In this document: positions 32,199 to 40,157 of the stretch, one piece after another
Layout of the letters: every line of letters starts with the position of its first letter
Numbering within the stretch: position 1 is the first letter of the stretch
NCBI RefSeq assembly: GCF_000733295.1
Contig: NZ_JPMI01000388.1
Location: forward strand, 1-64,000
Direction: 5' to 3'
Length of the DNA stretch: 64,000 nt
DNA from: Archangium violaceum Cb vi76
Lineage (GTDB): Bacteria; Myxococcota; Myxococcia; Myxococcales; Myxococcaceae
The notes under the pieces: generated by a model
The model's database searches: none
What the model was told of the DNA's origin: nothing
Seen by the model: the letters and a program-made list of their open reading frames with translations, nothing else
Position numbers and translations under genes: made by a program

Positions 32199-33299
32199 CT
32201 ACGGCCCCTTGTCCTGGGGGACGGCACCCTTCGGAGGTTCATAGGACTGGTTGCTCAGCAGCGCCGCCGCGGGGCTCATATCCGTACGCCGCACCGTGCA
32301 GCGCTCTCCCTTGCCCAGCTCGAGCGCCGCGCCCGTGCGGAAGCGGTTGGGGCACTCCTGGAGAATCGCCGACAGAGCGCGGCCGTCGCGAGTCCGAGCC
32401 AGGCAGGTGGCCCCATCGGTCGCCCAGGCCGCCTCGAACGACGCCCGCGCGGGCTCCCAGCCCGCCGAGGCCTCGGTTGTCCGCGCGAGCACGCCGAGCC
32501 GATCATAGATGTCGAGGGCGGTGTCCTCGTGCGTGTGGCTGCGGCCGTTGCCGCAGTAGTCAGCGCGAGCCATGCGCGTGCAGGCCTGGTGGAAATGGGC
32601 CAGCGATTGCCCGGCGTGGCTCGCCCAGGGCTTGTAGCCCCAGCTGATGCACTTGGTGATGGCGCCGTTCTCACAGGCGAAGGTGAACCTGCCCGGGGTG
32701 GGGTGGTGGGCGCCGCTCTCGTCCCAGACGCCGCCTACCGCGAGCGCCCGGGGATCTGGCACGCGAGCCAGGGCGACACAGGGGTTCTCCCACTCCTGGG
32801 CCACCGCGTTCCAGGCCTCGATGCGGTACCAGGCCATTCCGGGATCCTCGGGGGAGGGCTCCGCGCCGCAGATGGCCACCTCCACGGGCTTGCCGTCACT
32901 CGCCCTGCCTTGGAGCACGGTACCGACAACCCCCCTCCCCGCGGGCAGCCCTCGCGCGGGGGAGGTGGCGGAGGTGGCCACCAGGAGCCCCCCCTCGAGC
33001 TTCATGGCCTTCACCTGGGCATCCGCCAGCCGCAGGGGCTCGAGTCCGACCGAGACGAGCACACTGCTGCGCTCGTCGGCCACCTTCTCGGTGTCCCAGT
33101 CCCGCCGGGTGCCCCACAGCATCGTCCCCTGGGGCTTGACGGTGCGGTGGAGCGACTGGGATTGGCATCGCCGAGCATAGCGCTCGGCCTCGGCCACCGG
33201 GGCGGCCACGCTCGCGGGTCCGGGGGGCTCGGCATGCGCCAGCATGGGAAGCTGAAGACACATCCAGGCAAGCAGATACTTCCTCATCATCGCGGTCAT
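32199..33299 (-). CDS. Exported ADYC-domain protein
   Basis: 366 residues. A signal peptide (LLAWMCLQLPMLAHA) is preceded by a good ribosome site (AAGGAGAGAGG). The C-terminal half carries the ADYC signature ACTRMARADYCGNGRSHT, with ISWGYKPWASHAG upstream and many Cys (CENGA, CISWGYKPW, CNRF-like) for disulfides. ADYC proteins are secreted myxobacterial proteins of unknown biochemical role. The gene is convergent with the sigma factor and divergent from the metalloproteinase, so its promoter faces that gene's promoter. Confidence 0.85.
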   Translation of the reverse strand: MTAMMRKYLLAWMCLQLPMLAHAEPPGPASVAAPVAEAERYARRCQSQSLHRTVKPQGTMLWGTRRDWDTEKVADERSSVLVSVGLEPLRLADAQVKAMKLEGGLLVATSATSPARGLPAGRGVVGTVLQGRASDGKPVEVAICGAEPSPEDPGMAWYRIEAWNAVAQEWENPCVALARVPDPRALAVGGVWDESGAHHPTPGRFTFACENGAITKCISWGYKPWASHAGQSLAHFHQACTRMARADYCGNGRSHTHEDTALDIYDRLGVLARTTEASAGWEPARASFEAAWATDGATCLARTRDGRALSAILQECPNRFRTGAALELGKGERCTVRRTDMSPAAALLSNQSYEPPKGAVPQDKGP

Positions 33300-33460
33300 G
33301 GCCCTCTCTCCTTTGCCTTCACGTCGGTGGGCGCGAATCGCCGGCCCGCAACCGAGGAGAGCCGGTGACCTGGAGAATCATGCAGGGAATCCGCGAGCTC
33401 CTTCGCAACCGCGTGGGGCAGGAGCCGTCTTCATCCAGGACACGCGCTCCTGTCGAGGCG

Positions 33461-33481
33461 TGATGCGATTTCTCCGCATCA
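33461..33481. promoter_or_regulatory. 7-bp inverted repeat upstream of the metalloproteinase
   Basis: TGATGCG, seven bases, CGCATCA; perfect arms 86 bases before the ATG at 33567, in the 267-base divergent gap between the ADYC and metalloproteinase genes. A dimeric regulator could bind here. The rest of the gap shows no clear -35/-10 pair. Confidence 0.4.
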
Positions 33482-33566
33482 TTTTCGACCTCGTTGGCTC
33501 ATGCATTTCGAGATGAGTCCACGAAACCCTTCAGGTTCCCTGACTCCTCAAGAAAGGTGCAACCAC

Positions 33567-34895
33567 ATGGAATCCAACTCGCGCATGGGCAGCAACCGCC
33601 CGGCTCCTTCGTCCAGCCGGAGAATCACCGCCTCGCTGTTGCTGGCGGGGATTGCGTTCACTCCCGCGTGCGGTGGTGGACAGGACGGTGCCCAGGACGT
33701 CGCGGCCCCTCTCGTGCAAGCCCAAGCCAGTGCCCTGGCGGAAGAGGGCTTGAAGCGTGGCGCCCGGGGTCCCGAGGTGCTCAAGCTCTACGAATACCTG
33801 AAGGCCTACGGTTACTTCCCCAATCCCGAGCTCGGCAAGTATTCCGGCTGGCGGCCGGTGGTCGCGGAGGAGCCCGCGGATCCTCAGGTCTTCGACGCGG
33901 TGCTGGAGCGCGCGCTCGTGCTCTTCCAGCGTGCGCATGGGCTGCCCCAGGACGGCGTGCTGAACGAGCGGACGCGGCACCTCATGCAGCAGCCCCGCTG
34001 TGGGTTCCCCGACAACGTCCGGGCCGGTGGAGACCCGGCGCAGGGCTTCACCACCTTCGGCTCTCCGTGGCGCAATCGGAACTACATCCGCTACAGCTAC
34101 GCGAGCCTCACGCCGGATATGCCCGCGAGCACCGTGCGGTCCGCCCTGGACGGGGCGTTCGCCCGCTGGTCGGCGGTCGCGGGGCTGAGGCTCCAAGAGG
34201 TCAGCGCCGGCGGTGGCGATATCGTGATCAACTTCTACTCGGGCAATCACGGCGACGGCGGCACCGGAAACGATTTCGACGGCCCTGGCGGTGTCCTGGC
34301 CCACGCATTCTCTCCGCCCTACGGTGGTCACGTTCACTTCGATGAAGCGGAGACCTGGAGCGACGGCAGCTCCGGCACCGACCTCTTCTCGGTGGCGGTG
34401 CATGAGTTTGGCCATGCGCTCGGGCTCGGTCACTCCGCCGACACCTCCGCGGTGATGTACGCGTATTACACCGGCGTGCGCCGCAACCTGGCCGCTGACG
34501 ATATCCAGGGCATCCGCTCGCTCTATCCCAACAACGTCCTGCTGACGGACAAGAGCCTCTCCGTCGGGCAGAGCATCTCGTCGAAGGATGGCCGTTTCGG
34601 GCTCGGCATGCAGGGCGACGGAAACCTGGTCCTCTACTTTCACGGGTACGGGCCCCTGTGGTCGACGGGGACCTGGAACACGCAGGGCAAGTCGGCCTGG
34701 ATGCAGCACGATGGCAACTTCGTCCTCTATACGACGACCACCCCGACGGTCGGCTATCACCTCTGGTCGAGCGACACCTACGGGTGGGCGGGCTCCTACG
34801 CCTATCTGATCCTCCAGAATGATGGAAACCTCACCATCCGTCTCTTTGGCGACGATGGCCTCGTGCTCTGGAGCTCGAACACCGGCGGACACTGA
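33567..34895 (+). CDS. Matrix metalloproteinase (M10A) with cysteine switch and bulb-type lectin domain
   Basis: 442 residues from ATG 33567, preceded by AGAAAGGTG. The N-terminal signal ends at FTPACGGG, possibly lipidated at Cys35. The peptidoglycan-binding-like prodomain (60-150) ends with PRCGFPDN, an exact MMP cysteine switch (Cys145) that keeps the enzyme latent. The catalytic domain (160-335) has HEFGHALGLGH (His279, Glu280, His283, His289) and Met-turn Met297. The last 110 residues are a B-lectin domain with three Gln-x-Asp-x-Asn-like units (MQGDGNLVLYF, MQHDGNFVLY, LQNDGNLTIR) for mannose-type sugars. A surface or secreted protease. Confidence 0.93.
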   Translation: MESNSRMGSNRPAPSSSRRITASLLLAGIAFTPACGGGQDGAQDVAAPLVQAQASALAEEGLKRGARGPEVLKLYEYLKAYGYFPNPELGKYSGWRPVVAEEPADPQVFDAVLERALVLFQRAHGLPQDGVLNERTRHLMQQPRCGFPDNVRAGGDPAQGFTTFGSPWRNRNYIRYSYASLTPDMPASTVRSALDGAFARWSAVAGLRLQEVSAGGGDIVINFYSGNHGDGGTGNDFDGPGGVLAHAFSPPYGGHVHFDEAETWSDGSSGTDLFSVAVHEFGHALGLGHSADTSAVMYAYYTGVRRNLAADDIQGIRSLYPNNVLLTDKSLSVGQSISSKDGRFGLGMQGDGNLVLYFHGYGPLWSTGTWNTQGKSAWMQHDGNFVLYTTTTPTVGYHLWSSDTYGWAGSYAYLILQNDGNLTIRLFGDDGLVLWSSNTGGH

Positions 34896-34909
34896 GCTCT
34901 CCGGTGTTC
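34877..34909. terminator. Hairpin shared by convergent gene ends
   Basis: GAACACCGG and its exact complement CCGGTGTTC, 15 bases apart. The hairpin overlaps the last codons of the metalloproteinase gene and the stop of the CHAT gene. No T run; probable bidirectional 3'-end structure. Confidence 0.5.
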
Positions 34910-37829
34910 ACGGTGAGGGAGGGGCAATGGCGCGCAGCGGGGCGTCGCTGCCCACGGCGATGAAGGGGGCCCAGTAGTGGGGATGGACCTCGCTCAGACG
35001 CAAGGAGCGCATCGCCTCTCGCAGGGCCGTGGCCCGGCCCTGCCCCTCGAGCAGGTTGCGGTAGTAGCGCTCCATCAGGGCTTGGGTCGTCTCGTCGTTC
35101 ACCTTCCAGAGGCTCATGACCACCGTTTCGGCTCCCGCCACCACGAGGGCGCGGCGCAGGCCGTAGACCCCCTGGCCCAGTTTGACGTCGCCCCGGCCCG
35201 TGTCGCAGGCGGAGAGGATGACGAGCTGGGTGCCCCAGAGGTTGAGCCCCGCCAGCTCGAGCGCGGTGACGAGCGCGGCGTCGGGCGGCGGGGAGACGTC
35301 AGGCGCCGGGGCGCGTGCGCTGGAGAGGATCAGCCCCGAGCGCAGCAGGGGGTCGGGGGGGCGCGGTACGAAGGCGTTGTCCCCCAACGCACCGAAGTGG
35401 CTCACGGCTCGGGAGTTCTTGGGGACGGGGGCGTCCTCGAGGAAGAAGCCGTGGGTGGCCAGGTGCAGGATACCGGGCGTGGCCAGTTGCAACAGCCTCT
35501 CCTTGGTGGCCTCGGGGCCCAGGAAGAGCTGGGCCTGGGGAAGGAGGCGCTGAATGCTCTCGGCCTCTTTGCGAGTCCCCGGCAGGGGGAGCCAGGGGGT
35601 GGTGGCGAGGTCCGCGCTCCGCGTGGAGAAGAAGCGCTCGAGCGCGGCGGAGCGCTCGGCGAGCTCGGGGGGGACGGCGGAGGCGGTGGGCGCCGTTCGC
35701 CGTGAGGCATTGAAGTCCGGGTCGGCGAGGACGAAGACGGAGGTCGCGGGGGGGAGCTCCTGAGGGCGGGGCAGGAGCTCCTTGCCGGAGGTGAGATAGG
35801 TGAAGTCGAAGGAGTCGAGGAGGAAGCGGCGGCCGTCGTGGAGCGCGGCGAAGGGGACCAGGCCCAACTGTCCGTCGGGAGACAGGAAGATGCGGCGGGT
35901 GGTGCCCAGCAGGGGCCGCAAGGGCTGGAAGGCGAGCCGATGGAGGGCCTGGGCCGAGGGCAGGAATCGAGCGTCGCGGCGTGCGAGCTCATCGCGCAGA
36001 CGCGTGGCGGCCGCGTCGATGGCCGCCGCGGGCCCCAGGTCCAGGGCCTGGGTGGAGCCATCGGGGAAGAGCACCAGCGCCAGGTAGCGCAGCTGGCTGG
36101 GGGTCTTCCCGGGTTTGGAGGCGACGGGGCTGTCCTTGTAGGCGATGAACTCGACGAGGGCGCTGTCCTGGGGAAGCGAGGCGGCGACCCTGTCGACGAT
36201 CTCGGCGGTGGAGGGCAGTGCGGTGAGCGCGCGGAGGGGGGCGGAGCGCCGGGCCAGGTCCGCTTCGAGGGCATCGCCCTCGGCGATCAGCGTCTGGAGG
36301 CGCTGTTGGTAGTCCGCCGGGGCGAGCGAACCGGGGCCCGCGTGCGAGAGGGTGGCCAGCTGGGTGCGCAGGCCGCGCAGCCGCTCGAGGGTGCCGCGCT
36401 CCTCGGTCCCCAGACTCCGGTGGAGGGTGCGGGAGATGTTGGCTGTCTCCTCGACGGAGCGGCCCTTGAGCAGAAGCACGGCGCCGAGGGCCAGTCTCCG
36501 CACCCGGGCATCCTTGGGATGCTCGCGCAGGAGGGCGTAGAACAACTGCTCGATCACGCGCAGATGTTGAAGGAAGCTGACCAGGCGCGACTCGGAGAAG
36601 CCGAGTGCCTCCCGGCGCAGGCGCTGCTCCATCACGGCGAAGGCGCGCGTGAACAGCGGCAGGGCGTCGTCGAGGCGCCGCTGGGCCACCCGGAGGATGG
36701 CGAGGTTGAGAACGGCGAACTGGGTGTTGAGGTTGTACTTGTCAGGAGCCGCATCACTGATGGCGAGTGTGCGATGGAGGAGGGGCTCGGCCCGGCTGTA
36801 CTGCCCCTGCTCCATGTAGAGGGCCGCGAGGCTGTTGAGCGAGACGGCGACGTCGAGGTGTTGAGGTCCGAGGGCTGCTTCTCGGATGGCCAGCGCGCGC
36901 TGGTACAAGGGTCTGGCCCGGCTGTACAGCCCCTGTTTCTTGTAGAACGAGGCGAGGTTGTTCAGCGAGTAGGCGACGTCGGGGTGGTCGGGGCCGAGAG
37001 CCGCTTCGCGGATGGCCAGCGAGCGCTGGTACAGGGATTGGGTCCGGTCGTCGTACAACTCCTGTTCCGCGTAGAGGACGGCGAGGTTGGAGAGCGAGAT
37101 GGCGACATCGGGGTGGTTGGGGCCGGAGGCCGCTTCGTTGACGGCGAGCGCGCGCTGGAAGAGGGACTCGGCCTGACCGTACGCCCCCTGGCTCAAGTAG
37201 AGTTTGGCGAGGTTGTTGAGTGGGTAGGCGACGAGGAATGGAGGGGTGCCGGGAGTGGCTTCATAGAGGGCAAGCGCGCGCCGCAGGAGCGGCTCGGCCT
37301 GGCCGGCCAATCCCATGCTCTCGTAGTGGTTGGCGAGGTTGTTGAGCGAGGCGGCGATGCGGGCATGGTTGTCGCCGGGGGCGGCTTCATTGATGGCGAG
37401 CGCGCGCTCGAAGAGGGGGGCGGCCCGCTCGTACAACCCCTGCGCGGAGTAAAGGATGGCGAGGTTGTTGACCGAGGAGGCGACAGAGAGGTGGTCCTTG
37501 CCGAGCGCCGCCTCCCGGAGGGTCAGCGCGCGTTGAAGCAGGGGTTCCGCCCGCGCCAGGTCCCCTCGCCGCCGATGAATGTCCCCGAGCAGGTGCAGGC
37601 AATTGGCGACCTCGGGATGGGTACCTCCGAGCACGGCCTCCCTGAGCGTGAGCGCCTGCTCGGCCTGGGCCAGGGCCTCGGAGTAACTGCCTGCGTCCTT
37701 GAGCTTCGTCGCCTCGTCAAAGGCGGTCTGCGCCTCCTGCAGCCGCGCATCCGCCGACGCCTGCCCTGCCGCCGCACCCGCCGTGCAGCAGAGCATGATG
37801 ACCGCCATCCACCCGAGCCAGCGCCTCAC
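34908..37829 (-). CDS. Exported TPR-CHAT protein (caspase-like cysteine peptidase)
   Basis: 973 residues. The GTG at 37829 is chosen because AGGAGGG lies five bases upstream and the product begins with a signal peptide (RRWLGWMAVIMLCCTAGAAAG); the ATG at 37850 has no ribosome site. Residues 30-400 hold about nine TPR units of the kinesin-light-chain type (LNNLANHYESMGLAGQAEPL, ALxIREAALGPDHPDVA). The C-terminal CHAT domain (about 650-960) has the catalytic dyad in LHLATHGFF (His) and VILSACDTGRGDV (Cys). It probably cleaves proteins in the periplasm or outside after a TPR-bound cue. Confidence 0.9.
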   Translation of the reverse strand: MRRWLGWMAVIMLCCTAGAAAGQASADARLQEAQTAFDEATKLKDAGSYSEALAQAEQALTLREAVLGGTHPEVANCLHLLGDIHRRRGDLARAEPLLQRALTLREAALGKDHLSVASSVNNLAILYSAQGLYERAAPLFERALAINEAAPGDNHARIAASLNNLANHYESMGLAGQAEPLLRRALALYEATPGTPPFLVAYPLNNLAKLYLSQGAYGQAESLFQRALAVNEAASGPNHPDVAISLSNLAVLYAEQELYDDRTQSLYQRSLAIREAALGPDHPDVAYSLNNLASFYKKQGLYSRARPLYQRALAIREAALGPQHLDVAVSLNSLAALYMEQGQYSRAEPLLHRTLAISDAAPDKYNLNTQFAVLNLAILRVAQRRLDDALPLFTRAFAVMEQRLRREALGFSESRLVSFLQHLRVIEQLFYALLREHPKDARVRRLALGAVLLLKGRSVEETANISRTLHRSLGTEERGTLERLRGLRTQLATLSHAGPGSLAPADYQQRLQTLIAEGDALEADLARRSAPLRALTALPSTAEIVDRVAASLPQDSALVEFIAYKDSPVASKPGKTPSQLRYLALVLFPDGSTQALDLGPAAAIDAAATRLRDELARRDARFLPSAQALHRLAFQPLRPLLGTTRRIFLSPDGQLGLVPFAALHDGRRFLLDSFDFTYLTSGKELLPRPQELPPATSVFVLADPDFNASRRTAPTASAVPPELAERSAALERFFSTRSADLATTPWLPLPGTRKEAESIQRLLPQAQLFLGPEATKERLLQLATPGILHLATHGFFLEDAPVPKNSRAVSHFGALGDNAFVPRPPDPLLRSGLILSSARAPAPDVSPPPDAALVTALELAGLNLWGTQLVILSACDTGRGDVKLGQGVYGLRRALVVAGAETVVMSLWKVNDETTQALMERYYRNLLEGQGRATALREAMRSLRLSEVHPHYWAPFIAVGSDAPLRAIAPPSP

Positions 37830-37834
37830 GTCTA

Positions 37835-37841
37835 CCCTCCT
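37835..37841 (-). promoter_or_regulatory. Ribosome-binding site that fixes the CHAT gene start
   Basis: AGGAGGG, five bases before the GTG at 37829. This is a near-consensus Shine-Dalgarno sequence and decides between the GTG and the upstream ATG at 37850. Confidence 0.75.
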
Positions 37842-37865
37842 GGATCCCATGAGCGGTAATCTACC

Positions 37866-37915
37866 GTGGAGAGAACGAGGCACGGACCCTCCAGACCGAA
37901 AGGGCTCACCGAGGC
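37866..37915 (-). pseudogene. Remnant of an FGE-domain gene 3' end
   Basis: Two pieces closely match the 3' end of the kinase-STAND-FGE gene. Bases 37866-37887 match 27233-27254 (19 of 22 identical) and 37888-37915 match 27417-27444 (26 of 28 identical), in the same order. The roughly 160 bases that separate them in the kinase gene are missing. It is therefore a deleted paralogue end, not part of the CHAT transcript. The remaining DNA of the gap 37830-38158 holds only the inverted repeats listed separately. Confidence 0.65.
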
Positions 37916-37964
37916 GGGGCCATCGGAGGCTGGGCTCGAGCCGGTTTTGTGGACATACCTCATA

Positions 37965-38018
37965 AGTGGCGCCTGCCCCCTGTAGAGCGACAGCAGAAAC
38001 GAACCCCCTCGCGCCACT
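37965..38018. repeat. Inverted repeat in decayed intergenic DNA
   Basis: AGTGGCGC and GCGCCACT, 38 bases apart, with CTGT/ACAG nested inside. The outer sequence AAGTGGCGCCTGCCCCC looks like REP or transposon-end repeats seen in other genomes, but no transposase is present. Confidence 0.4.
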
Positions 38019-38078
38019 AACGTTGACCCCGCTGGTTCGGTGCGAAGCGCCCTCCCTGGCATGCCCCGAGCCCGCGGT

Positions 38079-38129
38079 GCTGTCCAGGTCAGGCTCGCTT
38101 TCGCGAGTCGCTACGCGCCCCTGGACAGC
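38079..38129. repeat. 10-bp inverted repeat with inner hairpin
   Basis: GCTGTCCAGG pairs perfectly with CCTGGACAGC across 31 bases; inside, CTCGC-TTTC-GCGAG makes a second small hairpin. The structure lies 30 bases before the ankyrin-fragment frame. Function unknown; possibly a REP-like element. Confidence 0.45.
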
Positions 38130-38158
38130 GTCCTCGTCACGGGCGGTGGGCTGACTGC

Positions 38159-38752
38159 GTGAGGCCAGGGGCCTCACCGCAGGTGGGGGGGGGCAGAGTT
38201 ACTGTCGTCAACGCCTGGGACGTCAAACGCGACCTGACCCCCTTATGGGTAGCCATCTGCGAGCAAGAAGTGGTGGCCCTCGAAGTGCTCGTGAGGGCGG
38301 GGGCCGACCCCAATGTTCGCAGCAGCGAAGGCATCATGCCGCTGCGGGCATGCGCGGAGGTGGGCAGTCTTTCCATGGCTGCTCTGCTCCTGTACGCGGG
38401 GGCCGCCCAGACCATCAACGACTGGGGCGGGCTGTCCGGGTATACCGCTCTCGGGCATGCGGCACGCCGACTGGATCTCCCCATGAGCAAGCGGCTGCTC
38501 GCCGCAGGCGCTGACCCGAGGGCCCCGGACGAGGACGGTCGGCCCGCGCACTACCGCCTGCCGCCGCGCGCTGAATCCGATTCCCAGACATGGGACGCCG
38601 CGTTCGAACTGCTCGGAGGCGCGAAGGACCGCATGCCGTTCTATGCCAGCCGAAGTCAGTCCGTTCAGGGGTCTGTTCTCAGCTCGAAAGCAGGAGGGAC
38701 CCCTCCGGGCACGGTCTCGCCAGACTTGTCCAACAACTGGACAAGTTCGTGA
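38159..38752 (+). CDS. Ankyrin-repeat protein, probably a fragment
   Basis: The 197-residue frame (GTG start, no ribosome site) contains about three ankyrin repeats: DLTPLWVAICEQEVVALEVL, VRAGADPNVRSSEG, TALGHAARRLDLPMSKRLL and AAGADPRAPDEDGRPAHY. Coding character is good from about residue 20 to 165, to GGAKDRMPF. After that the frame runs into a palindromic element (from 38658), which supplies the last 30 residues and the stop. It is thus likely a gene cut at its 3' end by that element, and perhaps also at the 5' end. Ankyrin proteins bind other proteins; no partner is evident. Confidence 0.5.
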   Translation: MRPGASPQVGGGRVTVVNAWDVKRDLTPLWVAICEQEVVALEVLVRAGADPNVRSSEGIMPLRACAEVGSLSMAALLLYAGAAQTINDWGGLSGYTALGHAARRLDLPMSKRLLAAGADPRAPDEDGRPAHYRLPPRAESDSQTWDAAFELLGGAKDRMPFYASRSQSVQGSVLSSKAGGTPPGTVSPDLSNNWTSS

Positions 38753-38795
38753 AGAGCGCGCCCGGAAGGCGGACTCACCCACCCCTGAAAGGACT
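38658..38795. mobile_element. 138-bp imperfect palindrome, MITE-like
   Basis: The two ends AGTCCGTTCAGGGGT and (reverse complement) AGTCCTTTCAGGGGT match at 14 of 15 bases. The inner arms also pair (about 24 of 33), and the centre is a perfect ACTTGTCCA-ACAAC-TGGACAAGT hairpin at 38724-38746. The left arm has about 19 extra bases. It interrupts the ankyrin frame and encodes no protein of its own. Long terminal and internal symmetry without coding capacity is the form of a miniature inverted-repeat element. No target duplication could be confirmed. Confidence 0.5.
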
Positions 38796-38840
38796 TTGTT
38801 CCGGCCGCTCGACCTGGGCAAGCCCAGACCTGAGGTGGCT

Positions 38841-40091
38841 TCAGCCCCCGTCAGGCCTCGCCGCTACGTGGGGCCGGAGCGGCCCCAGGACTCCCACCAC
38901 CAGCCAGGTGAGCGAGAGGGCGAGCCAGGCCGCGGAGAGGGCGCTCCACGCCTGGGGCGCGCCGGCCCGCATCAGCCACACCGTCACCGCCACGCCCATG
39001 ACGAGCACCCGCGCCAGCTCCAGCGGAAGGCTCCAGCGTTTGGACTCCAGCATCCCGCTCCAGGCGGTCGCCATGCCCCAGAGCAGCAGGCTCAGCACCA
39101 GCTTGCTCCAGCCCGACAGCGGTGAGGCATGGTGGCTCACCAGCAGCATGAAGGGCATGGACGCGAACAACTGGAAGACGAGGTAGCGCCGGATGCCGGG
39201 CAGCTCCGTCGAGGAGTACTTCACCTCCACGCCGTCCTGCTTCCAGTAACCCAGCGAGCGCGGGGGAAGGTCCGCCGGCCGCCAGCCCGTGGGCATCACC
39301 CAGATGCGCAAGCGGTCCCACGTGCTCTTCGTCGCGAGCGCGTCGCCGATGAGCCGGGCCCAGGCCTGGAAGTTGATGGCCGTGGGGTCCCACGTGTTCG
39401 CCGGGGTGGTGAGGCCGTAGGAACAGGGCTCGACCTCCTCGGCGTAGGTGCCGAACATCCGGTCCCAGATGATGAGGAAGCCCGCGTAGTTCTTGTCGAT
39501 GTAGGCGTCATTGCGCGCGTGGTGCACGCGGTGGTGCGAGGGCGTATTCAGCCAGGACTCCACCCACCGGGGCATCTTGGGGATGACGCGGGTGTGCGGG
39601 ATGAACTGCAGCACCAGGTGGAAGGCCACCATCGCCAGCACCGCCTCGGGTGGGAAGCCCACCAGCACCAGCGGCCAGTAGAAGAGGAACGAGAAGAGCC
39701 GCTGCGTCACGCTCGCGCGCAGGGCCACCGCGTAGTTGAGCTCCTCCGTGGAGTGGTGGGGCGAGTGCGCCGCCCAGCCGATGTTGGTGCGGTGGCCGAA
39801 GCGGTGGAACCAGTAGAAGAGGAAATCCACCCCGAGGAAGAGGGCCACCAGCGACAGCGGCGACGAGACATCGAGCCGCCACGGAGCGAACTGACCGAGC
39901 CGCGTGAAGAGGGGAAGCACCAGCAGCGCCACCGCCACGTTGACGCACTGGTTCATCACCGCCGTCCCCATGCTCGCGATGGAGTCCTGGAAGCTATAGT
40001 AGCCGTTGCGCCTCGCCACGCAGTACGCGAACTCCGCGAGGGCCAGGACGATGACGAAGGGCGTGGCCACGGCGTAGATGTTCAAGGTCAT
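38841..40091 (-). CDS. Sterol desaturase / fatty acid hydroxylase family membrane protein
   Basis: 416 residues from ATG 40091. Four to five helices in the first 220 residues hold the di-iron histidine clusters in the family order: HRFGH (about 103-107), HSPHH (about 114-118) and HHRVHHARN (about 190-196). Three further helices fill the last 130 residues (LVFQLFASMPFMLLVSHH, ALSAAWLALSLTWLVVGVL), more than in the minimal family and close to alkylglycerol-monooxygenase-like members. Ether lipids are important in myxobacterial development, so an ether-lipid or sterol substrate is plausible but unproven. Divergent from a Crp/Fnr regulator, 66 bases away. Confidence 0.85.
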   Translation of the reverse strand: MTLNIYAVATPFVIVLALAEFAYCVARRNGYYSFQDSIASMGTAVMNQCVNVAVALLVLPLFTRLGQFAPWRLDVSSPLSLVALFLGVDFLFYWFHRFGHRTNIGWAAHSPHHSTEELNYAVALRASVTQRLFSFLFYWPLVLVGFPPEAVLAMVAFHLVLQFIPHTRVIPKMPRWVESWLNTPSHHRVHHARNDAYIDKNYAGFLIIWDRMFGTYAEEVEPCSYGLTTPANTWDPTAINFQAWARLIGDALATKSTWDRLRIWVMPTGWRPADLPPRSLGYWKQDGVEVKYSSTELPGIRRYLVFQLFASMPFMLLVSHHASPLSGWSKLVLSLLLWGMATAWSGMLESKRWSLPLELARVLVMGVAVTVWLMRAGAPQAWSALSAAWLALSLTWLVVGVLGPLRPHVAARPDGG

Positions 40092-40157
40092 TCGTGCTGG
40101 TGTATGGCATCCGGGCCGGTCGCCGCCTTGACCTGGGTCAACCCGAGGGACTCCCCC

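Noticed and set aside
35838..37859. Plus-strand frame of 673 codons opposite the CHAT gene
   Set aside because: Repetitive Gly/Glu/Val-rich product that mirrors the TPR repeats; antisense shadow.
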